Position numbers and translations under genes: made by a program. A DNA stretch of 24,601 bases from DUOJ01 sp041676265 (lineage in GTDB: Bacteria > Spirochaetota > Spirochaetia > Sphaerochaetales > Sphaerochaetaceae), in the NCBI GenBank assembly GCA_041676265.1, contig JBAYSE010000008.1, positions 1 to 24,601 of the forward strand. The letters are read 5' to 3'. Under the pieces are notes generated by a model. The model searched no databases, was not told the DNA's origin, and saw only the letters and a list, made by a program, of their open reading frames with translations. This document shows positions 1 to 8,380 of this stretch, one piece after another. Position 1 is the stretch's first letter, and the number at the start of each line of letters is the position of its first letter.

Positions 1-3000
1 AGTTTTTCCAGTAAAGCCTGGGCATTTTGGCTATAGTTCAGCAGAGATTCAACTATTTGTGGCAATACAGCGGTGCTATCGTGCACTTTAGTGATCTCCT
101 CTTCTAGAGTAGCAATACTCTCCCTTAAAAGTGTCATCCCCAAATTGGCTCCCACCCCTTTTAGTGAGTGGAGTTTAGACAAAATAGTCTTTTTGTCCAC
201 ACTCCCTGTTTTAAGAACAGTTAAGAAACTGTTCAGTTCAATGGTGAAAGATTTGACATGCTTGTAATAGATAGCGATCTTTGACTGGTAACGCTCCATC
301 ACAGCGTTAAAATCTATCCCTAAGTCTTCAAACTCAACACCAATATTCTCGTTTCTAACTTCTTTTGTAACCCTACGCCCTTTGGCAAAAATTAAACTAT
401 CGATTGCCCGGTATAAAGAGGTGGGACTTACCGGTTTAGAGAGGTAGTTGTTGATGCCTACCTCTCTGCCTTTCTTCTCGTACTCCCATTGGGCGTGTGC
501 CGATAAGGCCGTTATGGGCACATCACTGTTTAATTGGGTACGGATACGCCTTGCCACCTCAAAGCCATCGATATCGGGGAGTTGAATGTCTAAAAGTACA
601 ACATCATATAATCTGTTTTTGAGTTTTTCTAAAGCCGATTCCCCCGTTTCAGCACAATCAACCTCATAGCCGGCTGCGTGCAAAATCTCATACGTAATCT
701 CCCGATTGATAGCATGGTCTTCCACTAGAAGAAGAGCACCATTATGCGCATCGATCTTGATTTTATCCTGTGAAGAAACCGAGTCAATGACATTTAGAAA
801 TCCTATAATGACATTCAATAGGGGAATTGCATATACCGGCTTGCGTATAATATGGAGCAGTTTTGCCCCTAAAAATTGTCTAACCTCTTGCTCCAATGTC
901 ATAACAGAGCTAAGCACGATAAAGAAAACTTTGTCGCCTGACGCCTCAAGTTTGGCTTCAATTGATTTAATTCGCCTATCTCGAATGGCAGACTCCCAAT
1001 CAATGATGGCAATAATGGGGTCGCTTGCCTCCCGACTAATAGCCTGCTCGATACTGCCACATCTCAAATCCAGCTTTTTAAAAGCCCTCTTAATTATTTC
1101 TCCGGTGCCCCCTTCATCAACAACAATCTGGAAATTCTGCTTGGTTAACCTCTCGTCAAAAATTAGTTTTGTATTAAAATCGGAATTGACGGCAAAGGGA
1201 AGGGTGACAGAAAAAGTGGAACCTTTATTAATGGTGCTGTCAACACCGATTTCCCCGTTCAGTAGTCCAACAAGCTGTTTCACGATAAATAAACCCAGAC
1301 CACTACCTACAGTAACATTTTTGGCCATTAGTTTGTGGTCTTGGACATAGGAATCAAAGATCTTCTCAATCAAATTTGCATCAATTCCATACCCCGTATC
1401 GGTAACTGAAAATTTAAGGTCAACTCGCCCGGCGAGGTAATTCAGAGGTTCAATTTTTAGAGTAACACTCCCTTCGGGGGTGAATTTTTCGGCATTACTC
1501 AATAAGTTTTGTAGAATTTGGCTCAACTTATGGTAATCGCCAAATAAATCGAGGGGCGTCAACGGGTCTACATCAACAAAAAGTGCTAACTCTTTTTGGG
1601 CAAACCTGAAAGCAAATAAATTTATGATGGAGTCGACAATATCGTTAAGGAAAAACTTCTGGTTGTGTAAGCTAACTTTATTAGCCTCAATTTTGGTGAA
1701 ATCTAAGATATTGTTGACTGTCTCTAACAGAATATTGGAAGATTGCTGTAAATAGAGGGCATACGTTTTCTGCTTATCGGTGAGGGCTGTTTTAGCCAAC
1801 AGTTCAGTAATCCCTTGCATTGTGTGAATTGGTGTCCTTATCTCATGACTTACATTAGCTAAAAATTGACTCTTGTTGATACTCTCTTTTTCTGCTTTCT
1901 GTTTAGCTTCAAAGAGTTGCTGCTCAGTCATCTTTATTTTCGTGATATCGAGATGAGAGCCAAACATTTTCTTGGGCTTACCCTCACTGGTATACTCCAC
2001 CACTTTCCCAGTATCATAAATCCAGCGGTAAGAGCCGTCCCGATGTAGCATTCTGCTCTCATTTGAGTAGTAAGGGCCCTTGCCTTGGAAATATTTAGCG
2101 AGGTCTGCATCAGCGCGGCTTATGTCGGCCGGATGGAGTAGATTGCGCCACACCTGGATGGTTGTAGGTTCAAGATCCTCCAATCTGTAGCCAACCATCT
2201 CAGCCCATTTCTCATTGAAAATAGTCTCATTAGTCTCTAAGTCCCACTCCCAAGTCCCCATTTCACTCGAAGTAATGATATGTTCCAGGCGTTGCTTTTG
2301 TTCCGCTAACCGCTCTTGTAATTCAATTTGTTCACTAAGGTCGGTAAAAACGGCCGTTACCTGATTCTTCCCATGGATAACAATCGAAGTTGACGAGGTC
2401 ACTCCGCTCAGCAATTGCCCATTCTTCCTTTTAAGGGTAACAGGGTTAGATACCATATTTTGGCTGACTGTAAACTGCTCAAGGAAAATTTTAGCGTACT
2501 CTTGATCAGGCCAGATGTAGAGGTCAGCTATATCTAAATCTGTTAGGTCCTCGATAGTGTAGCCAAAAACCTCTTCGAAAGAGTTGTTAATTCTGGTGAT
2601 GCGGCGTCGTTCAACATCGACAACCAAGACCGGAAGGGGGTTGCCGTCAAAGAGTTTATTAAACATCTCTAAAGCGACAACCTCTTTGGAAATATCTTTT
2701 GAGATCCCTAAAAAGACCTCTTTATTATCCCAAGACCCTTTCCAAACCTTGGTGTTGACCTCTATTTCAAAACCATCAGAGCCTAATATTGGCAGATTAC
2801 AAGTATCACTGTCTCCCTTCTGCATCTGAGCGATTATATTTTTAACCTCTTCTCTATATTTCACAGGATGCATATCGAAAATATGGACTCGCTTACCCTG
2901 ATTTTTCAGCATTCTAAAGATAGTTCGCTCTTGTAGTGCCGCATTCCCCTCTATAACGTACCCCTCTAGGTCGGCGACAAACATAAAATCGGTAATACTG

Positions 3001-3623
3001 TTAAACATGTTGTAGAAATTATTGGTACTGTCGTGCAGTTTTTTGGTTAAGTATTCATTCTCATAAATTGAGGTAATAATCCCATTAATTGCCTGCAGTA
3101 CATCTATCTCGTACTCACTCCAGTGCCGGTGTTCCCGACACTCATCAAATCCCACAAAACCTGTGCCACCTTCCGGTAAGTTCAGTTTAAAGACAATAAT
3201 TGAGATTATCCCCTGTGGGTCCAACACTTTTATGATCGAAGAGGGTAATTGTTGGATATCATGGGCACTTATGTAGCCCTGCGTCCCAATTATATCGTAC
3301 CACTCCTTAACCACTTCAAAGGGTACCCCTTGGAGAGTATCAATGACCGGATAAACCCCATCGTTACACCACTCATAGGTGTTGTTGGTAACCAAATTCT
3401 GCAAATCATCTTCAAAGATATAGACGCGGCTAACATTAAGAGCTTTCCCTGTAAGACTTAAAATGGCGTTTAGCTTTTCACCGAGGGTGGTCGAAGTAAT
3501 TAGCGTACGGGCAATATCAGATAAAAGAATGTTACTATTCAATCCATTTTTTACCATTTCACTATCACTTGCACTGATATTTAAAAGATTGGAACCAGAG
3601 CTAGGCTCCTTTACCAACTGCAT
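1..3623 (-). CDS. Soluble hybrid sensor histidine kinase (GAF-PAS-PAS-PAS-HisKA-HATPase-REC-REC-HPt), 3' end cut by window edge
   Basis: Multistep phosphorelay kinase. Translating the minus strand from the ATG at 3623 gives an open frame of about 1207 codons with no stop before the window edge, so the C-terminus is missing. Domains in order: GAF-like (about 30-195); three PAS domains starting near 205, 320 and 445; HisKA with FLANVSHEIRTP and phospho-acceptor His593; HATPase with N box NLLSNAEKFT (about 705), G1 DTGYGI (about 741) and G2 GSGLGL (about 773); a divergent first receiver with Asp875 (IIAIIDWE) and a later RKP; a canonical second receiver (LLLVEDHAINRE, Asp1012 in LLDIQLPDIDGFE, then SKP); and an HPt with His1152 (LHSLKGVG). 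No membrane segment is visible, so it probably senses a cytoplasmic signal. The ATG lacks a clear ribosome binding site. It lies 106 bases after the MFS gene on the same strand. The input ligand and the final response regulator cannot be inferred. Confidence 0.93.
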   Translation of the reverse strand, partial: MQLVKEPSSGSNLLNISASDSEMVKNGLNSNILLSDIARTLITSTTLGEKLNAILSLTGKALNVSRVYIFEDDLQNLVTNNTYEWCNDGVYPVIDTLQGVPFEVVKEWYDIIGTQGYISAHDIQQLPSSIIKVLDPQGIISIIVFKLNLPEGGTGFVGFDECREHRHWSEYEIDVLQAINGIITSIYENEYLTKKLHDSTNNFYNMFNSITDFMFVADLEGYVIEGNAALQERTIFRMLKNQGKRVHIFDMHPVKYREEVKNIIAQMQKGDSDTCNLPILGSDGFEIEVNTKVWKGSWDNKEVFLGISKDISKEVVALEMFNKLFDGNPLPVLVVDVERRRITRINNSFEEVFGYTIEDLTDLDIADLYIWPDQEYAKIFLEQFTVSQNMVSNPVTLKRKNGQLLSGVTSSTSIVIHGKNQVTAVFTDLSEQIELQERLAEQKQRLEHIITSSEMGTWEWDLETNETIFNEKWAEMVGYRLEDLEPTTIQVWRNLLHPADISRADADLAKYFQGKGPYYSNESRMLHRDGSYRWIYDTGKVVEYTSEGKPKKMFGSHLDITKIKMTEQQLFEAKQKAEKESINKSQFLANVSHEIRTPIHTMQGITELLAKTALTDKQKTYALYLQQSSNILLETVNNILDFTKIEANKVSLHNQKFFLNDIVDSIINLFAFRFAQKELALFVDVDPLTPLDLFGDYHKLSQILQNLLSNAEKFTPEGSVTLKIEPLNYLAGRVDLKFSVTDTGYGIDANLIEKIFDSYVQDHKLMAKNVTVGSGLGLFIVKQLVGLLNGEIGVDSTINKGSTFSVTLPFAVNSDFNTKLIFDERLTKQNFQIVVDEGGTGEIIKRAFKKLDLRCGSIEQAISREASDPIIAIIDWESAIRDRRIKSIEAKLEASGDKVFFIVLSSVMTLEQEVRQFLGAKLLHIIRKPVYAIPLLNVIIGFLNVIDSVSSQDKIKIDAHNGALLLVEDHAINREITYEILHAAGYEVDCAETGESALEKLKNRLYDVVLLDIQLPDIDGFEVARRIRTQLNSDVPITALSAHAQWEYEKKGREVGINNYLSKPVSPTSLYRAIDSLIFAKGRRVTKEVRNENIGVEFEDLGIDFNAVMERYQSKIAIYYKHVKSFTIELNSFLTVLKTGSVDKKTILSKLHSLKGVGANLGMTLLRESIATLEEEITKVHDSTAVLPQIVESLLNYSQNAQALLEK

Positions 3624-3657
3624 CTAATTTAATTTTTAAAGGCAGTTAATATTTGCG

Positions 3658-3673
3658 TTTACTCTATAGTAAA
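3658..3673. promoter_or_regulatory. Operator-like inverted repeat upstream of the sensor kinase
   Basis: The sequence tttactctatagtaaa has 6-base arms (TTTACT/AGTAAA on either strand) around a 4-base centre. On the minus strand it contains TATAGA, a possible -10, about 39 bases before the kinase ATG. No convincing -35 was found at the right spacing. A related element sits before the MFS gene at 4979-4988. Regulatory role is inference. Confidence 0.3.
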
Positions 3674-3729
3674 TTAGGCGGCGTGTATAGATTTTTTAGA
3701 TTCATTTCAATTTTTATTAGACTTTTTGC

Positions 3730-4971
3730 CTAACTCTTTTTTTTAGCCTCAATCCAGTAGAGCACCCAAATACCAACTGAACCGATAAAAGCAGTCACTC
3801 CCACCATAAGCCAAAGGGGCTTAAGACCGTAGTGGGTACTTACCACACCCCCCACCAGAGGGGCTATGGCATGCCCAAACCCCATTATAAGGGGGAAAAC
3901 AGCACTAAAGCGCCCCCTATGATTCAACGGGGTATTATTCGCAATGTAATACTGGCTATTTGTCGCCTCCATCACCTCGCCAAGGGTGTATGTAATGGTT
4001 AACAGATACAGTAACGCCACGGAGGAGGCAAACCCAAGACACATGAACCCAACTGTATAAAAGATCCCGGCTACTGCGATATTCCTCAGAGGATGTTTTT
4101 TACGGAGAGCCATCACTAGAAAAGTATTGCTAAAGACAACCACCACTGCATTGATAGACATCATCCGTCCATACAAGGCCGCCCCTTTTTGCCCAAACAG
4201 GGCGGTAGTGTACAAAGGTAGGGCAAAGAGCGCCTGGGCGTAGGCAAAGCTATAAAACGTAGCACAAATGGCAAAAATTAAGAGCCTTGGACGCGACAAA
4301 AGAGCCTTAAACAGACCCCCTTCGACCGCTTTCTCAGCATTATCACTTTTGAGACTCTCCTCAATCGCCTTTTGATCCGGTTTTGACTCAGGGACGTTAC
4401 CTATCACAAACAGAGTAGCAATGAAAGCCGCTATGGCGTTGCCGAAGAAGAGCCACTGTGGAGCTCTATAAAACAGAAGACCGGCTAAAATAGGGCCAAA
4501 AGCAAAGCCTAAGTTATGCCCCAAATAGGTGAGAGAAAAACTCGCTTGGCGATTAGTGTGGTTGGTAACATCGGTAAGTAAAGCCCCCCTTGCCGGATCG
4601 GTAATACCATCAAACGCTAAATTTAAAAGGATAAATAGCGGTACCAGTTTGGATGGGCCCAAAAAACCACACACAGCAAACATGGCGCTGGCTAGGAGTT
4701 GTCCGGCCACCATCACCTTTTTTCGCCCTATTCGGTCGGCTAACTTTCCTCCCAAAAGGGAACCCGGCAGGTAAGCAAAGGCCGTGAAAGAGAGAAAAAG
4801 ACCCGTCCAAGCATCACTATAACCCAAATACTGCGTTAGTAATAAGACTAGAAAGGGGTAGACAAATATTCCAACACCGTTAATTACCGTTGCAAAAAAT
4901 AGAACATAGACCGGTCGAGGCAACCCACGATAGAGCAAAAGCATATTCTTAAAGGTGTTGGATTTATTCAC
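3730..4971 (-). CDS. Major facilitator superfamily transporter (DHA1-like exporter)
   Basis: A 413-residue inner-membrane transporter with about 12 hydrophobic segments in two halves separated by a charged cytoplasmic loop (about residues 195-220). The MFS motif A between TM2 and TM3 is clear: GGKLADRIGRKK at residues 74-85. This motif and the length fit the drug:H+ antiporter-1 type, so efflux of a small molecule is the best guess, but no substrate-specific residue pattern is recognised. The start is a GTG. There is no good ribosome binding site in front of it, and an ATG nine codons downstream is no better supported. The gene follows the YhaN-like gene after 49 bases and precedes the sensor kinase, all on one strand, so co-transcription is possible. 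The 3' end includes a run of eight A residues on the coding strand, encoding the lysine-rich C-terminus. Confidence 0.88.
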   Translation of the reverse strand: MNKSNTFKNMLLLYRGLPRPVYVLFFATVINGVGIFVYPFLVLLLTQYLGYSDAWTGLFLSFTAFAYLPGSLLGGKLADRIGRKKVMVAGQLLASAMFAVCGFLGPSKLVPLFILLNLAFDGITDPARGALLTDVTNHTNRQASFSLTYLGHNLGFAFGPILAGLLFYRAPQWLFFGNAIAAFIATLFVIGNVPESKPDQKAIEESLKSDNAEKAVEGGLFKALLSRPRLLIFAICATFYSFAYAQALFALPLYTTALFGQKGAALYGRMMSINAVVVVFSNTFLVMALRKKHPLRNIAVAGIFYTVGFMCLGFASSVALLYLLTITYTLGEVMEATNSQYYIANNTPLNHRGRFSAVFPLIMGFGHAIAPLVGGVVSTHYGLKPLWLMVGVTAFIGSVGIWVLYWIEAKKKS

Positions 4972-4978
4972 AAAATCA

Positions 4979-4988
4979 CTCTATAGAG
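4979..4988. promoter_or_regulatory. Palindrome ctctatagag just upstream of the MFS start; possible -10 or operator
   Basis: This is a perfect 10-base palindrome. Read on the minus strand it contains TATAGA, only 8 bases from the GTG start. If TATAGA is a -10, the transcript would begin at or next to the start codon, giving a near-leaderless mRNA and explaining the missing ribosome binding site. The only -35 candidate, TTGATT, is 15 bases upstream, which is a short spacing. CTATAGAGT is shared with the element upstream of the sensor kinase. Confidence 0.3.
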
Positions 4989-5020
4989 ATAAATAATCCT
5001 AATCAATATAGCTTGCGATA

Positions 5021-8000
5021 TTAATTCGAAATAATCTGTTCTATGTAGCGCTCCACAATTTTGTATTCGTCTGAACCTGCCACAATCTGATCACTGTGTA
5101 TCAAATGATTAATGATATCGCCTTTCGTCAACGCCTCCTCAGTAGAAGCAAAACTGTTCTCCTTCAAATAATCAATGAGCTCCTCCTTCAGTTCTGTAGG
5201 GAGTCGCTTGATTGTCCCCTCTTCGAGGGCTTCAACTAGAGTGTTCCCGGAGGTCGCTTTATCCGCCAGCTGAGTCCAGTATCCGGCAGTTTGATTTAAT
5301 TTGACCGGAGCATGGCGTAAGTCCTCGACAGTGATGCTTCTAGTGCGTCCCTGACGTGCTAACTCTTGGGCTTTTTCCATAAGTTCAATTGCCCTTTGTT
5401 TTGAATCAAGTTGACCAATCAGAGAGTAGCCCCTCTGTAGGTGTCTATAGAGCTCCTGACTACTCAAGAATGCGTGCCAGAGGTGAAGTTGGGCGATCTC
5501 TTCCCATAGTGAAGCTCCCGCTACCCCTAGGCTCTTACCATAAGCCAAGTAATCGTCTAAGGGTTCACTCACCCTCTGTTCTAAAGGTTTAAATTTTATC
5601 AAGGGGGTTGCACTCGCTTTTTGAACTCTTTGAACTGCCTCTAAATCGATCTCATTAAAGACCTCTTTAGCGTGAACTCTGAATTTCTCAACCTCATCAC
5701 CCTGTGCTGTAAAGTAGAAAACTTGGCGCTCTTTGGCAATTTCTTTGACTGCTTCAATGATGGTGAGAGCCCGTTCATCATCGCTGTTGGCTAACAGCTC
5801 ATCCATAAAGATGGGAAACCTTCTATTACCGGAGAGCTCTTGCTGTTCTATAAAACCCATGCGGACGGCAAACAACAGTTGCAGGCGGGTTGCATCAGAT
5901 AATTGCTCTAAAGTGAGGTTGTTTTTACCAATTAAATCTCTGGCAAAAAACCCATCTCGATTTATACCAACACTGTAATGGCGATTTGTGATCCTCTCAA
6001 ACCACCCTTTAGCTCTATTTAATACCTCTAAGTTGCTGCTTTGTTGCGATTGTTGCTCTAGATGTTCCGCCAAAATATTGACCGCCATCCCTACCAACTG
6101 TTCCTCTCTAAGCTGCTCTAACTCCTCAAGGGCGAAATGATGTTCCCTTTCGGCCTGCGCTAAAGCGGAACTCTCTAAGAGGCGTTCATAATCGCGGTTA
6201 AATTTCCCCAGCTCTTTGTTCTGCTCTTCGCGTGATTCCACCTTTTCGCGCCACGCTACTAATTCTGTTTCAAGCGCCTCTCTACTCTGATTTTTGGCGA
6301 TTTCAACCACTAAAGGGAAATTAGTTTCAAACTGTGCTATCTGATTGCCGGTAGCCCTCAGTTCACTATTTAGATCGTTCCACCGACTCTTCTGCTCTGA
6401 AAGCTCTTTCAACAGTAGGACCTCGTCGACTGAAAAATCCAAAGCCTCTAAAAATCTGTTTTGCTTAGCTTGTCTCTCTTGAAGATCGGCTTCTATTTTA
6501 GCTTTTTCTCGCCTTCTGCTCTCTAAATCACGGGTTAATTGGTGGGCATTTTCAAGCCGCCCAATAAAACTTTCAGCCTCACTAAACAAGTCAGTGTAGG
6601 ATCCACTCTCCTTCTGGATAACTTTTGCCAGCTTTTCGAAAGCATCGGCATACTTCAACTGACTCTCTTTATAACTCCCCTCTTTCTCCGAGAGGTCATT
6701 GCGCAATTCTGACCATTTAAGGAGATGTTGAGAGAAATGGAAGAACTGAGAACCCTCTAAAAAGGTTTGTTCGCCCATTAACCCTAAATCGAGGCAAGCC
6801 TCACGCCACTGATTTATCCAACCCTGCTGCTCTTTCCGGTCGTTTTCCAAATTCTCAAGGGCAACCTCTCTTTGCCGATTACTCGCTTTCAAGCTGTTTA
6901 AGTCTACCAACCGCTTAGCGACTTCCAGGTAAAGATCCCCTAAACCCTCTAAGTCCCAAGTCGGTGGCTCTTGACAATTAGTCGCTTGGAGAGCTTTTTT
7001 AAGCTTAGTTAAATCAGAGCTCGATTTGTCTTTTTTTGAAATTAGGAGAACTAAAGCTCCCAACAGAGAGCCTAAGGAATACCACGGCGCTAAAGTAAGG
7101 GCTAAGATGACCGACAAGGCAGTTATTACCGAAGCAATCAGGGCCCTAATCTTGAAAAAGCGAGTCTTTGTTTCTCCGCTGGTCGTGGATATGGTGTCTG
7201 CAACCCTCTGCCTGAGAATCTCAAGTTTTTCTTGTTCATCCGTAGACTCCTCAATTGGTCCCAACTGTTTAACAAGCTCTTGGGAAACAGCAAAACGGAC
7301 CTTTAAGGGCTCATACATTTGAGATAGCTGCTTCAGCTGCCCCACGGCGTTTTTAAGTTTCTCCCCATCAGGTAACTCTGCGGTAAGCCAACTGTGCTCT
7401 GAACGCCACCCCGCTTCACGGCTATGGCTTTTAGCTAGCTCTTTAGCACACTCTTGAAGTGCGCCGTGGGCCTCTTGTAGCTCTTTAAGCCTGTTTTTCA
7501 CCCGATTAAGTAGGGCATGTTCACCGATTTGTTCAGCACTAATACCACTCTCTTTTAGACCAATTTCTAACTCTTCTACCTCTTTTATAACCGAAGTTAA
7601 CTCATTTTCTCTCTCAGTAAGCCGCTCTTGTAATTCAACCAAAGAGTTGTAAGAAGTGGTCTCAACTTTACCGATTTTAGGGTGAAAATCACCCAGTTTT
7701 TGTTGCAGAGCTTCAAGATGTTTTAAAGATTGCTCAACTTCCAGCGCTTTCTCGTACTTTGTAACCTCCCCTTTAAAATACTCTCCTTCCCTTAAATCCT
7801 TATTAATTTTAGCTATCTTCTTTTCAAGTTGCTCTAGCTCATGCTGCCTCTTCTGCCCCTCTGTTATCTTTTTTTTAGAGTCTTCGACGGCTTTATATTC
7901 AGCCTGTCTCCGATTAGAAAATTTATTTATGGCGCCGGCATCATCAGTAGCTTTCTTCAAATCGATGCCACCATGGAGCTCTTGGTAAAGAGTTTCGTGA

Positions 8001-8380
8001 AAACTATCTTTGTAATTTTCGGCTCGTATTAAATCGGTTAGGGAGAGCCAATAAGAGCTCTCCATTGAGTCGTTACGCCCGGCAAGCTCGGCTATAGTAT
8101 TATCAGAGAGGCGCCTTTGTACTAAGTTCTTTTGACTTAAATCTAATCTCCAGTTACTCTTGTCACCTTCAACAAGAGCCGTCACTGTTAGTTCTCCACT
8201 CTTATCTCTTTGCCAAAGGACCGAACGCATACACTTGGCAAGCGTGGTCTTACCGATACCATTAGGTCCCCAAATTACATTTAACTGGCTAGATAAGCCC
8301 TCAACCGGATAAAACCGGCGCGTTACAAATCCGGGGGCACGGGTTATTGAAATATCTTTGATCCAGTATCTGTCACTCAT
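5021..8380 (-). CDS. yhaN: YhaN/SbcC-like SMC-family ATPase with a membrane hairpin and a long C-terminal extension
   Basis: A 1119-residue ATPase of the Rad50/SbcC class, partner of the nuclease encoded directly upstream. The N-terminal half-site has Walker A GPNGIGKTT (residues 38-46, Lys44). Residues about 150-400 and 450-780 are Glu/Lys/Gln-rich coiled coil. Between them, at about 404-446, lies a hydrophobic pair of segments (ALIASVITALSVILALTL and LGSLLGALVLLIS) where Rad50/SbcC would carry a CxxC zinc hook. No CxxC is present. Membrane-hairpin SbcC-like proteins are known as the YhaN group. The C-terminal half-site has a degenerate signature, LEQLSDATRLQLLFAVR (about 820), and Walker B FPIFMDELL (about 857). 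About 220 more residues follow with no recognised motif. The ATG overlaps the upstream stop by 8 bases (ATGAGTGA), so the two genes are translationally coupled. YhaN, not true SbcC, is favoured because of the hairpin. Confidence 0.85.
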   Translation of the reverse strand: MSDRYWIKDISITRAPGFVTRRFYPVEGLSSQLNVIWGPNGIGKTTLAKCMRSVLWQRDKSGELTVTALVEGDKSNWRLDLSQKNLVQRRLSDNTIAELAGRNDSMESSYWLSLTDLIRAENYKDSFHETLYQELHGGIDLKKATDDAGAINKFSNRRQAEYKAVEDSKKKITEGQKRQHELEQLEKKIAKINKDLREGEYFKGEVTKYEKALEVEQSLKHLEALQQKLGDFHPKIGKVETTSYNSLVELQERLTERENELTSVIKEVEELEIGLKESGISAEQIGEHALLNRVKNRLKELQEAHGALQECAKELAKSHSREAGWRSEHSWLTAELPDGEKLKNAVGQLKQLSQMYEPLKVRFAVSQELVKQLGPIEESTDEQEKLEILRQRVADTISTTSGETKTRFFKIRALIASVITALSVILALTLAPWYSLGSLLGALVLLISKKDKSSSDLTKLKKALQATNCQEPPTWDLEGLGDLYLEVAKRLVDLNSLKASNRQREVALENLENDRKEQQGWINQWREACLDLGLMGEQTFLEGSQFFHFSQHLLKWSELRNDLSEKEGSYKESQLKYADAFEKLAKVIQKESGSYTDLFSEAESFIGRLENAHQLTRDLESRRREKAKIEADLQERQAKQNRFLEALDFSVDEVLLLKELSEQKSRWNDLNSELRATGNQIAQFETNFPLVVEIAKNQSREALETELVAWREKVESREEQNKELGKFNRDYERLLESSALAQAEREHHFALEELEQLREEQLVGMAVNILAEHLEQQSQQSSNLEVLNRAKGWFERITNRHYSVGINRDGFFARDLIGKNNLTLEQLSDATRLQLLFAVRMGFIEQQELSGNRRFPIFMDELLANSDDERALTIIEAVKEIAKERQVFYFTAQGDEVEKFRVHAKEVFNEIDLEAVQRVQKASATPLIKFKPLEQRVSEPLDDYLAYGKSLGVAGASLWEEIAQLHLWHAFLSSQELYRHLQRGYSLIGQLDSKQRAIELMEKAQELARQGRTRSITVEDLRHAPVKLNQTAGYWTQLADKATSGNTLVEALEEGTIKRLPTELKEELIDYLKENSFASTEEALTKGDIINHLIHSDQIVAGSDEYKIVERYIEQIISN

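Noticed and set aside
706..1350. A 214-residue plus-strand open frame
   Set aside because: It lies antisense to the kinase/receiver region of the sensor kinase, has no ribosome binding site and no recognisable domain. It is a shadow of the real frame.
5021..8380. True SbcC/Rad50 with a zinc hook
   Set aside because: No CxxC is found in the coiled-coil region. A hydrophobic hairpin stands in its place, pointing to the YhaN group.
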